Assembly (NCBI RefSeq): GCF_023100945.1
Contig: NZ_CP064689.1
Span: forward strand, 4,446,001-4,510,000
Direction: 5' to 3'
Length of the DNA stretch: 64,000 nt
Source of the DNA: Bradyrhizobium sp. 200
GTDB taxonomy: Bacteria; Pseudomonadota; Alphaproteobacteria; Rhizobiales; Xanthobacteraceae
Program-made: the position numbers and the translations under genes
Shown here: one piece after another, positions 10,336 through 18,641 of the stretch
Layout of the letters: each line of letters opens with the position of its first letter
How positions within the stretch are numbered: the stretch's first letter is position 1
The notes under the pieces: generated by a model
The model's input: only the letters and a program-made list of their open reading frames with translations
Databases searched by the model: none
Told to the model about the DNA's origin: nothing

Positions 10336-10592
10336 TTCCAGAACGGCTTGGCCGCTTCGGCCATGGCCTCTTGCCGCGTCTTGCCGATGTCCTTGAGATG
10401 GTGGTCATCGAGCTCAGCCAGGGCTTGCCGCTGCCGCGACCGCTCCGAACACTGGGCACACCAGCTCCAGAACCGTGTTCCCCATCCAGGTCGACGTGTC
10501 TCGGCGCCATCGTGACGGCTGGGTGCCGCGGTTGCTTTTCGACTCGTGAACGAATTGACGCCTGCGATTGCAAAAATCATCGGATGCTTCAT
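10332..10592 (-). CDS. DUF1127 small protein
   Basis: 86 residues. The ATG at 10592 has a strong AGGAGG at 10599-10604. The C-terminal half (RQRQALAELDDHHLKDIGKT) is a clear DUF1127 domain, an arginine-rich ~35-residue module that in other alphaproteobacteria binds RNA or other partners and affects phosphate and sRNA metabolism. The first ~50 residues are variable. Unusually, it opens an operon with a LysE exporter and a flavoprotein, and overlaps the exporter start by 4 bases. Confidence 0.82.
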   Translation of the reverse strand: MKHPMIFAIAGVNSFTSRKATAAPSRHDGAETRRPGWGTRFWSWCAQCSERSRQRQALAELDDHHLKDIGKTRQEAMAEAAKPFWK

Positions 10593-10877
10593 GTGAAACC
10601 TCCTGTTCGATTTCGATAGGTCAGCTTGCCAGCGGCTGATTAGGTCGAGCGGCGACCCGTGCCCGTGAATTGCTTCACAACTCACGCGCTCGTGTCTCCA
10701 GGTTGTGAGTTCGCGATTTTGCAGGTCGGCGGACGTCCGCTTTAATGCGATTTGCGGTGATGAATGATCTGCGATTTGGAAAGTGCGTGCGGGTGCGAAA
10801 TGGAACGCGCCGCCCTGCATCTGTCCGTCGACCTTTTCAACGGCCCGACACTAGAAAGCGAAGCGGTATGACGGAAG

Positions 10878-10909
10878 GTCCAATTTATACGCAATCAATC
10901 AGTCCAATT
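10878..10909. promoter_or_regulatory. direct repeat, possible MocR-type operator
   Basis: Two identical GTCCAATT octamers (10878-10885 and 10902-10909), 24 bases start to start, in the 349-base gap upstream of the DUF1127 operon. On the minus strand they read AATTGGAC, close to the direct CTGGAC repeats known for TauR-type MocR regulators. The neighbour at 10942 is a MocR remnant. Function is inferred. Confidence 0.4.
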
Positions 10910-10941
10910 CAGGCGCGCGCCATCGCCTCCGGCGACATCGG

Positions 10942-11775
10942 TTACGCCGCTTTCAGGCGTCGAGACATACGTTCATCGAAGCACCTGCGCAGCCGCCGCA
11001 GCCCTTCGGCAATCCGCGCCGTCTCGATCGCCCCATATCCCAGGACGAGGCCGGCCGGAGGCCTTCGGTCCACCCGGCTGCGCGACATCGTGTCAATGGC
11101 AACACCGAGATCAAAGGCGCGTGATGCAATCGCATCGATATGATCAACTAACGCGCCTCGCGCGCAGGCGGTGATGTGCAGGCCGGTGCTCGATGGAACA
11201 AGGTCGAGGTAATCGCCGAAGTTCCTCTTGATCTCCGCAGTCAGAATCGTATGCCGTTCGCCATAGATGCGACTCACCCTGCGAATGTGGCGCGCAAACG
11301 CGCCCTCGTCCATGAACCGCGCCAGCGCGTTCTGCGCTGTTGTCGCTGTATGCCAATCGGTGACGAACTTCGCCTTTTTCGCCGCCTCTCGCAGCGACGG
11401 CGGCACGACCATGAAGGCCAGCCGGAGAGCCGGCAGCAACGTCTTTGAAAAGGTGCCGACATACACAACGCGGCCGATCGTATCGAGGGTCTGAAGCGGC
11501 TCGAGCGGTCGTCCGCCGAAGCGAAACTCGCTGTCATAGTCGTCCTCGACGACAACCGCGTTGTTGCGCTCAGCCCAGGCAAGCAGCGCACGTCGACGCG
11601 ACAGGCTCATGGCCACGCCAAGGGGAAACTGATGCGACGGCGTCACGTACACCACCCTGGCCTCGGCCGGCAGCGCCTCCACGACGAGACCCTCGCTGTC
11701 GACCGGCACACCGATCACGCGCGCGCCCAGCGCCTTGAGCAACTCCTTCAGAGGCCGGTAGCCCGGATCCTCCAT
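10942..11775 (-). pseudogene. MocR/PdxR-type regulator, truncated at the N-terminus
   Basis: 277 residues of the fold-type I aminotransferase-like domain of GntR/MocR regulators, beginning abruptly at MEDPGYRPLKELL. Visible: VVEDDYDSEFRFGGRP, the PLP-lysine segment VYVGTFSKTLLPALRL, and the RLLR-type C-terminus. The DNA-binding winged helix and ~100 residues of the aminotransferase domain that should precede EDPGY are absent; an in-frame stop lies about eight codons upstream and no other frame restores them. Without the helix-turn-helix it cannot act as a normal repressor or activator. Reads toward the DUF1127-LysE operon, its likely former target. Confidence 0.8.
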
Positions 11776-12151
11776 CGCAGCGACGTTCCATCATACCGTT
11801 TGCAGATGTGGTGATCGCAACCGCAGGTTCCGTGAGCGAGCGTTCGGAGACTGGAACATGTCGTTGCATGCCATGATCGCGGTAGCGGCGCCGTGGGCCG
11901 CTGAACTCCGTCGGCGCCCCCGATCGGCACAAACGCGAGATGGCTGCCCGCAGCTTTCTGGCTGAATAAGATCACGCTGCTGACGCACCGCGGCCACATA
12001 CTGCACACGATCAGGTGGCGAGATTGCGTGAGATAGGTATCGTTGGATTGGCGGATGTACCTAATCTCGACGATCCAAGAGCCCCCGGGGATGACCTCTC
12101 CGGGGGCTTCTTCGTCTTTGGCGAAACCTCTTATCGGGAATGACGCATACA
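11776..12151. other. 376-bp gap upstream of the MocR remnant
   Basis: No intact gene. Contains no recognisable N-terminal part of the MocR gene on either strand; only a terminator-like hairpin near 12080 stands out. Confidence 0.4.
12080..12112 (+). terminator. terminator-like hairpin, orphan
   Basis: Perfect 9-bp stem AGCCCCCGG/CCGGGGGCT (12080-12088, 12100-12108) with an 11-base loop, followed only by TTCTTCGTCTTT. No gene on the plus strand ends here, so it may be left from a lost gene or end an unannotated RNA. Confidence 0.5.
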
Positions 12152-12298
12152 ATGCTACGTATCTTTGCCGCCTCTGTTGCATTGCTGGCGATCACGATTG
12201 TGCTGCTGCTCCACGCGACACACCACGGTGCGCATGCAAACTCTCCGGCGCATTGCGGCTTTTGGACCGAAATAGAGGCAGGGTTGTCGTGTCGCTAA
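12152..12298 (+). CDS. possible small secreted or membrane-anchored peptide
   Basis: 48 codons. MLRIFAASVALLAITIVLLL is a good hydrophobic signal or anchor segment; a short His/Cys-containing tail follows (HATHHGAHANS... ending GLSCR). An in-frame ATG at 12140 is an alternative start. No clear ribosome site. No family recognised. It lies just after the orphan terminator-like hairpin, so it would need its own promoter. Existence is uncertain. Confidence 0.35.
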   Translation: MLRIFAASVALLAITIVLLLHATHHGAHANSPAHCGFWTEIEAGLSCR

Positions 12299-12418
12299 CC
12301 TGTCGAGATTGCCCTTGGCGGACATGCCGGGCACGGAGATCAGTGTCCCTTATTGGGGCCACAGCGGAAGTGCGGCGACTTCCAAAGGCGCTGTTGCGCA
12401 CATTTCGCCTTCAAGGTT

Positions 12419-13504
12419 TCATAGGTGGCTTGCAAGGGATGCGATGCGGCGGACGGCCTCCTGTTGGGCCACGACATCGTGGTCGTAATTATCGTAATGC
12501 GGTGACGCGACCAGGAAAGCCTCGTCCATCATCCAGACGTCGAACAGACGATAATGGCCGATGGTCTGCTCTCGGCCGTCTTTAAAGACGACCTGGCGCG
12601 GATCGTGATCTTTCAAGCAGCTTTGAAATAGTTCGGCCAGCCGCTTGCGATCGGTGGCGGACGCAGGGGTGCCCTCTGCTGTTAGCCGCGTCGCAAGCGC
12701 AACGCCGACCACGCAGCGGCTTCGCGGATGACCGGCTTGAGCTGCTGCCTCGACCCAGTCTGCCGAGGAGCGGACCGCTACACGTTCGGCAACGGCATCG
12801 CCGGCCAGCAGTGGGGCGGCCTCGGCGGCGAGCCGGCTGATACCTTCATAGGCGGCTGGCCGGCCATGCTCGGCCGCCCGGAAAAGATAGCGTGCCGCCT
12901 CCTGTGCGACGCGCGGCTTCAGGGAATCGGCCTGGCTGCTGTAGCCCTCTAGCTGCCGCAACCGGTTCAGCAACAGCCATCCAAATTTCAACTCTTCATC
13001 CGGATTGAATGTAGCCGTGGCGATGGCAGCCATTGCCAGCACACGATGCGTTTCCTCAACTATCGCGCCAATGGGAATAAAGGCGTCGAGGCAATCGGCG
13101 GCGATCGAGGCGGCGCGCCGGTCCCCGGCTTGCGCAAAACCCTCCAGAGCCGCCACGGTGCGAGCACGCTCGCCGGTATTGCAAGGAGCCCGTAGCAGCA
13201 GCAGATTGAGTTTCGCGCGCGCAAGTCCGGCGGCAGCGGCGGCGTTCAGGAGCCGCGCTGCCTCAACCGGGTCGCGCCTATCCCCTATGCCGCGGTAGAG
13301 AAGCACGCCCAGATCGTTCTGGGCGATGGCGTCACCGGCCTTGGCAAGCGGCTGGAGAAGTCCGGCACCCAGCGGGACCGCACCTAGCCGGACCGCCATC
13401 ACTGCCAGCGCGCGACGTTGACTGGCGCCGAAACTGCTCGGCGTTAGCAGGAATACGATCGTGACGGCGGCCAACACGACCACCCCAATCGAGGCCCGGA
13501 TCAT
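12419..13504 (-). CDS. Sel1-repeat (SLR) protein with N-terminal anchor
   Basis: 361 residues from the ATG at 13504, which overlaps the stop of the upstream gene by four bases; longer starts inside that gene are less likely. One N-terminal membrane helix (about residues 4-20, SIGVVVLAAVTIVFLL), then helical repeats of Sel1 type, clearest at AQNDLGVLLYRG-GDRRDPVEAARLLNAAAAAG and in the C-terminal third. Likely an envelope-anchored scaffold exposed to the periplasm. It is a diverged paralogue of the C-terminal part of the gene before it; both share a Cys-containing CLDAF/CLYFEA region. Partner unknown. Confidence 0.72.
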   Translation of the reverse strand: MIRASIGVVVLAAVTIVFLLTPSSFGASQRRALAVMAVRLGAVPLGAGLLQPLAKAGDAIAQNDLGVLLYRGIGDRRDPVEAARLLNAAAAAGLARAKLNLLLLRAPCNTGERARTVAALEGFAQAGDRRAASIAADCLDAFIPIGAIVEETHRVLAMAAIATATFNPDEELKFGWLLLNRLRQLEGYSSQADSLKPRVAQEAARYLFRAAEHGRPAAYEGISRLAAEAAPLLAGDAVAERVAVRSSADWVEAAAQAGHPRSRCVVGVALATRLTAEGTPASATDRKRLAELFQSCLKDHDPRQVVFKDGREQTIGHYRLFDVWMMDEAFLVASPHYDNYDHDVVAQQEAVRRIASLASHL

Positions 13505-15075
13505 TGCTTGCGCCTGGCTGCATCGCTCGGCGTGTTTTCGCTGAGCTTGCGGTCTGCGTCGAAGAACAGTAGCCCATTGAGCGCCGCCTCGGTCGAGGCG
13601 ATATCCAGCATTGGTCGCGCCTGACGCGGCAATCGCGGTGTCACCACCAACCATTCAAGCTCGCGGTACCATCGCGGTTCCTGTTGCTGTTCGTGCCGAT
13701 CGATGCAGTCACGGGCCGACGCGACGGTGCTGTCAAAAGCCTGTCGTGTATAGGGCTTGCCATCAAAGCGCAGCCGGGTGATGCGCGCTTGCGCCACCCG
13801 GCACTGCGCTGCCCAGTCGCCCTTCTCTGCGCCAACCTCGAGCCATTCCCAATTGCTGCGTTCGCGCAATCGAACCGCCAGCGGATCGTCGCCCAGTTTG
13901 TCGCCAAATTGCATGGCAAGAATGCCGAGAGGCTCATACGCGCCGGGGGCTCCGGCATCCGCCGCTGCGAACAGCAGTTCCATCGCCTTGCGCGCAAGCG
14001 GCACGACAACGCCATCATAACGACGCTCGTCGTCGGCATTGCCGAAAACCGGCCGTTGCGCCGTTCGCGCGCGATCGAGGAGCGCCCATCCCGAATGCAG
14101 CAGGACAGTGCCGTCCCCGGTTTGTTGGACTTGTGTGGCTGCCATGATCGAGCGCTGATCGCGGTCCGGCAAAGTCCGGCTCGTGGCTTCGAAATACAGG
14201 CAGTCCTGAATATGGCTGGCCGCGGCCGGGTCGGATTCCGCGATCGGCGCGAGCCCTGCGGCCGTAGCCGCGGCCTGAGAGACATTCAGGCCACAGCGGC
14301 CGTTCGGGATCATGGCGCCGTTCAAACGGGCCCGTGTCGAGCCCCGATCGGCTGCGCGAGCAAACAGGCGCGAAGCGTCGTCGAAATTTCTTGGTGTACC
14401 GACACCGCGGGCGCGAAGTACGCCGAGATTGTTCAGGGCACGGGAGTCGGACAATTCCGCAAGGGGCGTCAGCAATGCTGCGGCAACGGACGGCCAGCCG
14501 GAAGCGAGGGCCTTCTGCACCAGCGCATGTCGCTGCGGAACGAAGAAGTTCAATGGTGCAAGAAGTCCGGCGCTTACAACGGAAATCAACACGATGAGGC
14601 CGATGGCCATTCTTCGCATCGCAGCGTCGCTGGCGCTCAGACTGCCGGACTCGGATCTACCCGGCCAACAGACCAGGAAAATAATCGAGCCAGTCGCAAT
14701 CAGGCCGCCCAGCGGCGTCTGGCGGGCAAACGGCGAAAGGAAGCGCAAATCGGTGAAACGAGTCAGGACAGCTTCGTCGACCGCGAGCAACATGATTGCC
14801 CCAATCATCAACGGCAATGGAGCGAGGCCGATGTCTCGCACGCGTTTGCCAAGGAGCGCGAGGGTCATCCAGATTCCAGCGCCACCGGCCGTTAGGGCCA
14901 TCAGGACGCCAAGAATCTTCGCGCCGCCGGATGGTACGCCGACCGCGGCAAGGCCGGCGCCAAGGACCAGGAATACGACGACAATAGCTCCGACGAGAGC
15001 CATTCCAGCCAAATTCCAGCCCAGGAAGGCCAGCCTTCCGAGGCGCCCCCGAAACCCAAAGAGCGCGTCGATCAT
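13501..15075 (-). CDS. DUF805 membrane domain fused to Sel1-like repeats
   Basis: 524 residues from the ATG at 15075 (MIDALFGFRGRLGRLAFLG); a TTG four codons earlier is less likely. Residues 1-145 are a DUF805 domain: FRGRLGR opening, several helices and a conserved GKRVRDIGLAPLPLM turn. Another helix near 165-185 is followed by a long helical-repeat region with Sel1 motifs (ALNNLGVLRARGVGTPRN, ARLFARAADRGSTRARL). Inner membrane protein with a soluble repeat domain; Sel1 proteins usually scaffold complexes. Translationally coupled to the next gene, which repeats the same architecture without DUF805. No function is established. Confidence 0.75.
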   Translation of the reverse strand: MIDALFGFRGRLGRLAFLGWNLAGMALVGAIVVVFLVLGAGLAAVGVPSGGAKILGVLMALTAGGAGIWMTLALLGKRVRDIGLAPLPLMIGAIMLLAVDEAVLTRFTDLRFLSPFARQTPLGGLIATGSIIFLVCWPGRSESGSLSASDAAMRRMAIGLIVLISVVSAGLLAPLNFFVPQRHALVQKALASGWPSVAAALLTPLAELSDSRALNNLGVLRARGVGTPRNFDDASRLFARAADRGSTRARLNGAMIPNGRCGLNVSQAAATAAGLAPIAESDPAAASHIQDCLYFEATSRTLPDRDQRSIMAATQVQQTGDGTVLLHSGWALLDRARTAQRPVFGNADDERRYDGVVVPLARKAMELLFAAADAGAPGAYEPLGILAMQFGDKLGDDPLAVRLRERSNWEWLEVGAEKGDWAAQCRVAQARITRLRFDGKPYTRQAFDSTVASARDCIDRHEQQQEPRWYRELEWLVVTPRLPRQARPMLDIASTEAALNGLLFFDADRKLSENTPSDAARRKQ

Positions 15076-15327
15076 GAACGATCCCAAACGTCAGGCCCAA
15101 TTCGCCCACCTAAGTCAGGCCTGATTACCACTTAAAGTTCATGCAAGCGTTTGACGGGTCGTTTGCATTGCCCTTGCTCCGTTAGCAGGTTTTCAACCTT
15201 GTTCATGGCGGCCTGGCCGGCCTTGATCCGTCCCCGACGGAGCAACCAGGCTGACCCGCATGAGTGAAGCAACACCCAAGGCATAGTTCGGCTCGAGTGC
15301 TTCAAGATGCCGTTGCGCGCATCGCAG

Positions 15328-15621
15328 GGTGAGTTGAACCTCATGAGCGGTTCATGGCGCGCAAAACGAACGGCGCTATGCGCGTACGGCAAAATCGTGT
15401 GGTCCCGGCACCCGTGGCTGGTGCCAAGCTGTCGGTGGCGAATTTGATCCAACCGGATCGATTTAGCCATCAAGCCGGCAGCGACGGAGGCAAGAGGAAT
15501 TCGTCTCCGGGAGCTCGGCATAAGCCGTCAAACCATTGCGCAGGGAATGCCGGAGTGCTCCGGCTGTACCTGTATGCTCGTGTGCGTTTTCCTTTGCGCA
15601 GTTTGCACACGAGACCGCGGG
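15328..15621 (+). repeat. intergenic repeat, left copy (truncated)
   Basis: About 294 bases matching 21029-21330 in the same orientation with many substitutions and a few small gaps. Contains the outer hairpin arm CAGGGAATGCCGG (15541-15553) and a complete inner hairpin CTCGTGTGC/GCACACGAG (15577-15585, 15605-15613). The matching outer arm is missing because the copy breaks at 15622 into the duplicated sulfatase tail. I recognise the family as dispersed in Bradyrhizobium genomes (from memory). Confidence 0.85.
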
Positions 15622-15815
15622 TGCAACAAGCAGGCCTGCCGCTTGATCCGATATTTGCTACCCGCGCCAGCTTGCTTGACCATTGCCGGGAAACCTACTT
15701 TGCATCGCCTTCCGAACAGAAGCGCCGATTCCATCGCACGCTCGTGGATCTGGGCATGATAGACACCGGGCCGAGCGTTCCACACAGCCACTACTCGCCC
15801 ACGCCGACGAAGTGA
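15622..15815 (+). pseudogene. duplicated tail of the sulfatase-fold gene
   Basis: Encodes the last ~63 residues of the gene at 6716 (from QQAGLPLDPIF to YSP-PTK and stop) with a handful of changes, for example DLGMID for DMGMID and SHYSPTPTK for GRYSPSPTK. It has no start, no membrane part and no catalytic residues. The reading frame is still open, so decay is recent or mild. The next 215 bases up to 16030 hold nothing recognisable. Confidence 0.85.
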
Positions 15816-16030
15816 TCGAATAAGCCGGCTGTGTTCGTTGTTGGCGGACACCCTCGACGCCCCGTGTTGATCCAAAAACTTTCCCACTCGCCTCATGTTT
15901 CGGCATAATTCGAGCTTTCTAATCAATCCGACGTTTGCTTTTGTCCCCGGATCTGACCTTCGGTACGCTGAATGAAATGTCGGCCATGGCCCGATGGCTG
16001 CTGCAAGGACTTCAATTCGCCGAGACTCGC

Positions 16031-17536
16031 TCACGGGATCGGCACGCCCAAGACGCGTGCCGCCGCGACCGGATCGATGATTCCGTATCCGTAATCCCGA
16101 TTCCAGCCAGGTACGCCGACCTGGCGCGCTGTGTTCCTGAGTGCGCCGAAAAGGGCTGCCGGAGGAACGGCGGCCGGCAAAATGTTCGGATGTGAACGGA
16201 GCGCTGCCACGCATCCAGCGGCGATTGCGCAGGCTGTCGACGTGCCTCTATCCGGCTCTCTCGGGCCAAACACCTGCGATCCCAGGAAATGCGTGTAGGC
16301 CGCAAGGTCCGGCTTCTCCGGGGTCGGCAATGGAAACAAGGCGACCGCTGGCCCTTGCGAGGAGTAGCCGACGCGACTGTCATTGACATCGCATCCAGCA
16401 ACCGTAAGCACTTCTTGATACGCATTGGCGCCTCGTATCGATCCAGTGGTGAGGTGCAGGAAAGGTGGCACTGGACACGGCAGGCCCCCATTTCCGGCCG
16501 CAAATACGATGTCGGCTTCGAGGATGGCAAGAACCCAGACAAGAACATGGAACGGGTGAAACGGATTATCGATGAAGCGGCCCGGCTGCCCCGGTGCAAC
16601 ATCCTCCTCGCACGGGTGAAAGATTCCCCAACTGTTGTTGACGACGAGCGCCCTGTACGGTCCCGCCATGGCAAGGTTGTTGATCCAGAAGGCGAGAAGT
16701 ATCGCGTAGGCGTGCATAGCGGCGCTGACCGTGCCCGAGACCGTATGGTCGCCCGGCGCCCGCGCAATCAGACTTGGGTAGTCGAGCAGCGTCGCCTTCG
16801 GGGCTACCGCCAGAACGTTACAGGCGCACATCGTGCCATGGCCGATCCGATGAAGGCCGGGGGGCGTCGCCACCCTCGGGGGCGTCCAGGAATTGGCGCC
16901 ATCAAGGACCGGTGGGTCCGCCATTAGCCTGGGTGGAAGAGGGTATGCAGGCCGAGGCCTCATGCGAAGTGCTTCGTTCAGGTTCGTCAGGAGATTTACT
17001 CTGGTGAGATGTTGCAGAAAGATTCCGCTGTCCACCATGGCAACAGCCACGCCGGCGCCGTCGAGTGGTGGCACTTGCGCCGCCAACTTGGCAGCACCGA
17101 GGTTGTTTCTAGCGTCGACAACAGAGCCGACAGCGCGGTCCGTGCCGCATGTCAGCAATGTGTAGATGCTCGGATCGGAATAAAGCTCCAAGTCATCGAT
17201 ATTTCGAGGGACCAGTTGGGGGCCCCCCGCCTTGACGAATCCGCGAACAACGAAGTAACGGGAGTTCTCGGGCTTTAGATCGTTTGCAAGAGCGATTTTG
17301 TCCACGTCGCGATCGAAATTGAACTCGGAAGCGGCGGTCGGCCCAAGTGCGACCGCAAAAAACGACTGGTCAAGCTCAAACTCCTCGGGCAGTCCCGCTT
17401 CTGGCTTATCGATCCGCCAGGTCTCGCCCTCCAGCAACGCGCGCGCGGCGTCAACCAGCCATGGTCGACCATCTTTTGGGAGCACGGCGAGAACCCGGAT
17501 GTAATCCGGACCGGGCAACTCCATATCCATTTCCAT
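16031..17536 (-). CDS. S8-family (subtilisin-like) peptidase
   Basis: 501 residues; ATG at 17536 lies seven bases after GGGAG. Catalytic set is visible: Asp169 (VAMVDSGIF), His233 (HRIGHGTMC), oxyanion Asn349 (FAAGNGG) and Ser433 (DRGTSTACAIAAG), where the usual GTSMA-P has changed to GTSTACA. No signal peptide or membrane helix, so it appears cytoplasmic or exported by an unknown route. The first ~145 residues are not a standard inhibitor-type propeptide. It is 56 bases downstream of, and probably cotranscribed with, the PAP2/haloperoxidase-like gene. Substrate unknown. Confidence 0.85.
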   Translation of the reverse strand: MEMDMELPGPDYIRVLAVLPKDGRPWLVDAARALLEGETWRIDKPEAGLPEEFELDQSFFAVALGPTAASEFNFDRDVDKIALANDLKPENSRYFVVRGFVKAGGPQLVPRNIDDLELYSDPSIYTLLTCGTDRAVGSVVDARNNLGAAKLAAQVPPLDGAGVAVAMVDSGIFLQHLTRVNLLTNLNEALRMRPRPAYPLPPRLMADPPVLDGANSWTPPRVATPPGLHRIGHGTMCACNVLAVAPKATLLDYPSLIARAPGDHTVSGTVSAAMHAYAILLAFWINNLAMAGPYRALVVNNSWGIFHPCEEDVAPGQPGRFIDNPFHPFHVLVWVLAILEADIVFAAGNGGLPCPVPPFLHLTTGSIRGANAYQEVLTVAGCDVNDSRVGYSSQGPAVALFPLPTPEKPDLAAYTHFLGSQVFGPREPDRGTSTACAIAAGCVAALRSHPNILPAAVPPAALFGALRNTARQVGVPGWNRDYGYGIIDPVAAARVLGVPIP

Positions 17537-17592
17537 GGCAATCTCCCGTGCTCAATCGTCCGCAAGTGCAAATCGAAACGCCCGTCGCGGCT

Positions 17593-18432
17593 TCACCACG
17601 GCTCTGCCGCGGCAAGGCCTTTTACCAATTGATAGGTGGGGCAGTCGTTGAGGATCGGCAGAACCTGGTTCGCCACCTGAACGCCCGCTGCGGTATCGCT
17701 TTCGTAATGCAACCCTGCGATTTCGCGATTGAATCCCACGATTCTGGCCAGTTCGAGAAGAGCCGGATGCAAGGTTGCCGGGACAACTTCCATAAGAGCA
17801 ATGGATGTCAGGTGAGCGATCAAGCCGTGGCCGGCCGGATATGACGCGTGACCCGGGACTGGGACCGGCGGAAACAGCGTAGGACAGATTTGCGACGGCC
17901 GGGCGCGGTGGTGTATTCGCTTAAAGTGCATCATCACTACCTCGCCAACCCGGGCCACGAGCTTCATCAGCAGGAACGTGTTCGGATGCGTGCCGGGATC
18001 AATCGTCAGGAGTTGTAGCCAAGCGACCTGAAAGTTTTGATGCTGCTGGATGATCTCGCCCATCGCCTCCGGCCGCTCCGTCACCGCCAGGACAAGCAGG
18101 CGGTTGATTTCAACCAAAGTGGCCGCCATGCCTGGCGGACCGGGGAGGATAATCCGGGGTTGCCAATATCCGCCGAGCAGGCCGGGGCCAAAAAATTCCG
18201 TGAGGACTGTAAGCGCCCATAAATCTGGGTCCCAATAGCGACCGGGATAGTCGGGAAAGGCTGCGCCGGTGTACGGGGCCACCGCGAAATCTGCGAGCGG
18301 CCTGTCGGCGCGCATCGCGAAAGTTGGCGTGCCGCTCGATCCACCTCCCCAGCTGCCACCCTGCCAGCTGCCACCCTGCCAGCTACCACCTTGCCAACTG
18401 CCACCTTGCCAACTGCCACCGAATTCACTCAT
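17593..18432 (-). CDS. PAP2 / vanadium haloperoxidase-like protein with GGSWQ repeats
   Basis: 279 residues from the ATG at 18432 (GGGAGG eight bases before). After MSEF come four GGSWQ units and one GGSWG. The helical domain bears the full phosphate/vanadate pocket: K171-x6-R178-P179, PAGH ending at His202 (PSGH motif with Ala for Ser) and R236-x5-H242-x3-D246. That signature is shared by PAP2 phosphatases and vanadium haloperoxidases; the absence of membrane helices favours a soluble, haloperoxidase-like protein. Catalysis is not proven. Paired with the downstream subtilisin. Confidence 0.8.
   Translation of the reverse strand: MSEFGGSWQGGSWQGGSWQGGSWQGGSWGGGSSGTPTFAMRADRPLADFAVAPYTGAAFPDYPGRYWDPDLWALTVLTEFFGPGLLGGYWQPRIILPGPPGMAATLVEINRLLVLAVTERPEAMGEIIQQHQNFQVAWLQLLTIDPGTHPNTFLLMKLVARVGEVVMMHFKRIHHRARPSQICPTLFPPVPVPGHASYPAGHGLIAHLTSIALMEVVPATLHPALLELARIVGFNREIAGLHYESDTAAGVQVANQVLPILNDCPTYQLVKGLAAAEPW
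18346..18420 (-). repeat. 15-bp tandem repeat coding GGSWQ x5
   Basis: Five 15-bp units in frame inside the gene above (18420-18406 and on down to 18346), encoding four GGSWQ and a final GGSWG. Units differ mainly at silent positions (CCAGCTGCC, CCAACTGCC), so the peptide is more conserved than the DNA. Confidence 0.9.
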
Positions 18433-18641
18433 GGATGTCCTCCCACACTGGCTGAAACATTTCAGATCGAGCGGCACTTCCAAATTTCGGCGCAGGTCCA
18501 TCCGACCGCATATCGAGAGCAAGGCGATCGCTCCAGCGAACGGCCCAACGAGCGCAATCCGGTCAATTCAAGACTCCACGATGCGCGCTACCTGCTCAGG
18601 TGAACCTAATGCGCGCCGTAGAAATCAATTCAACTACTCCC

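Noticed and set aside
12080..12112. Riboswitch or attenuator in the 12-kb gap
   Set aside because: Only a single hairpin with a poor T tract and no downstream biosynthetic gene; listed only as a terminator-like hairpin.
15354..15621. Open frame across the left repeat joined to the sulfatase tail (KPSNHCAGNAGVLRLYLYARV)
   Set aside because: Translated intergenic repeat; the same phrase appears in the right copy and is a known kind of spurious ORF.
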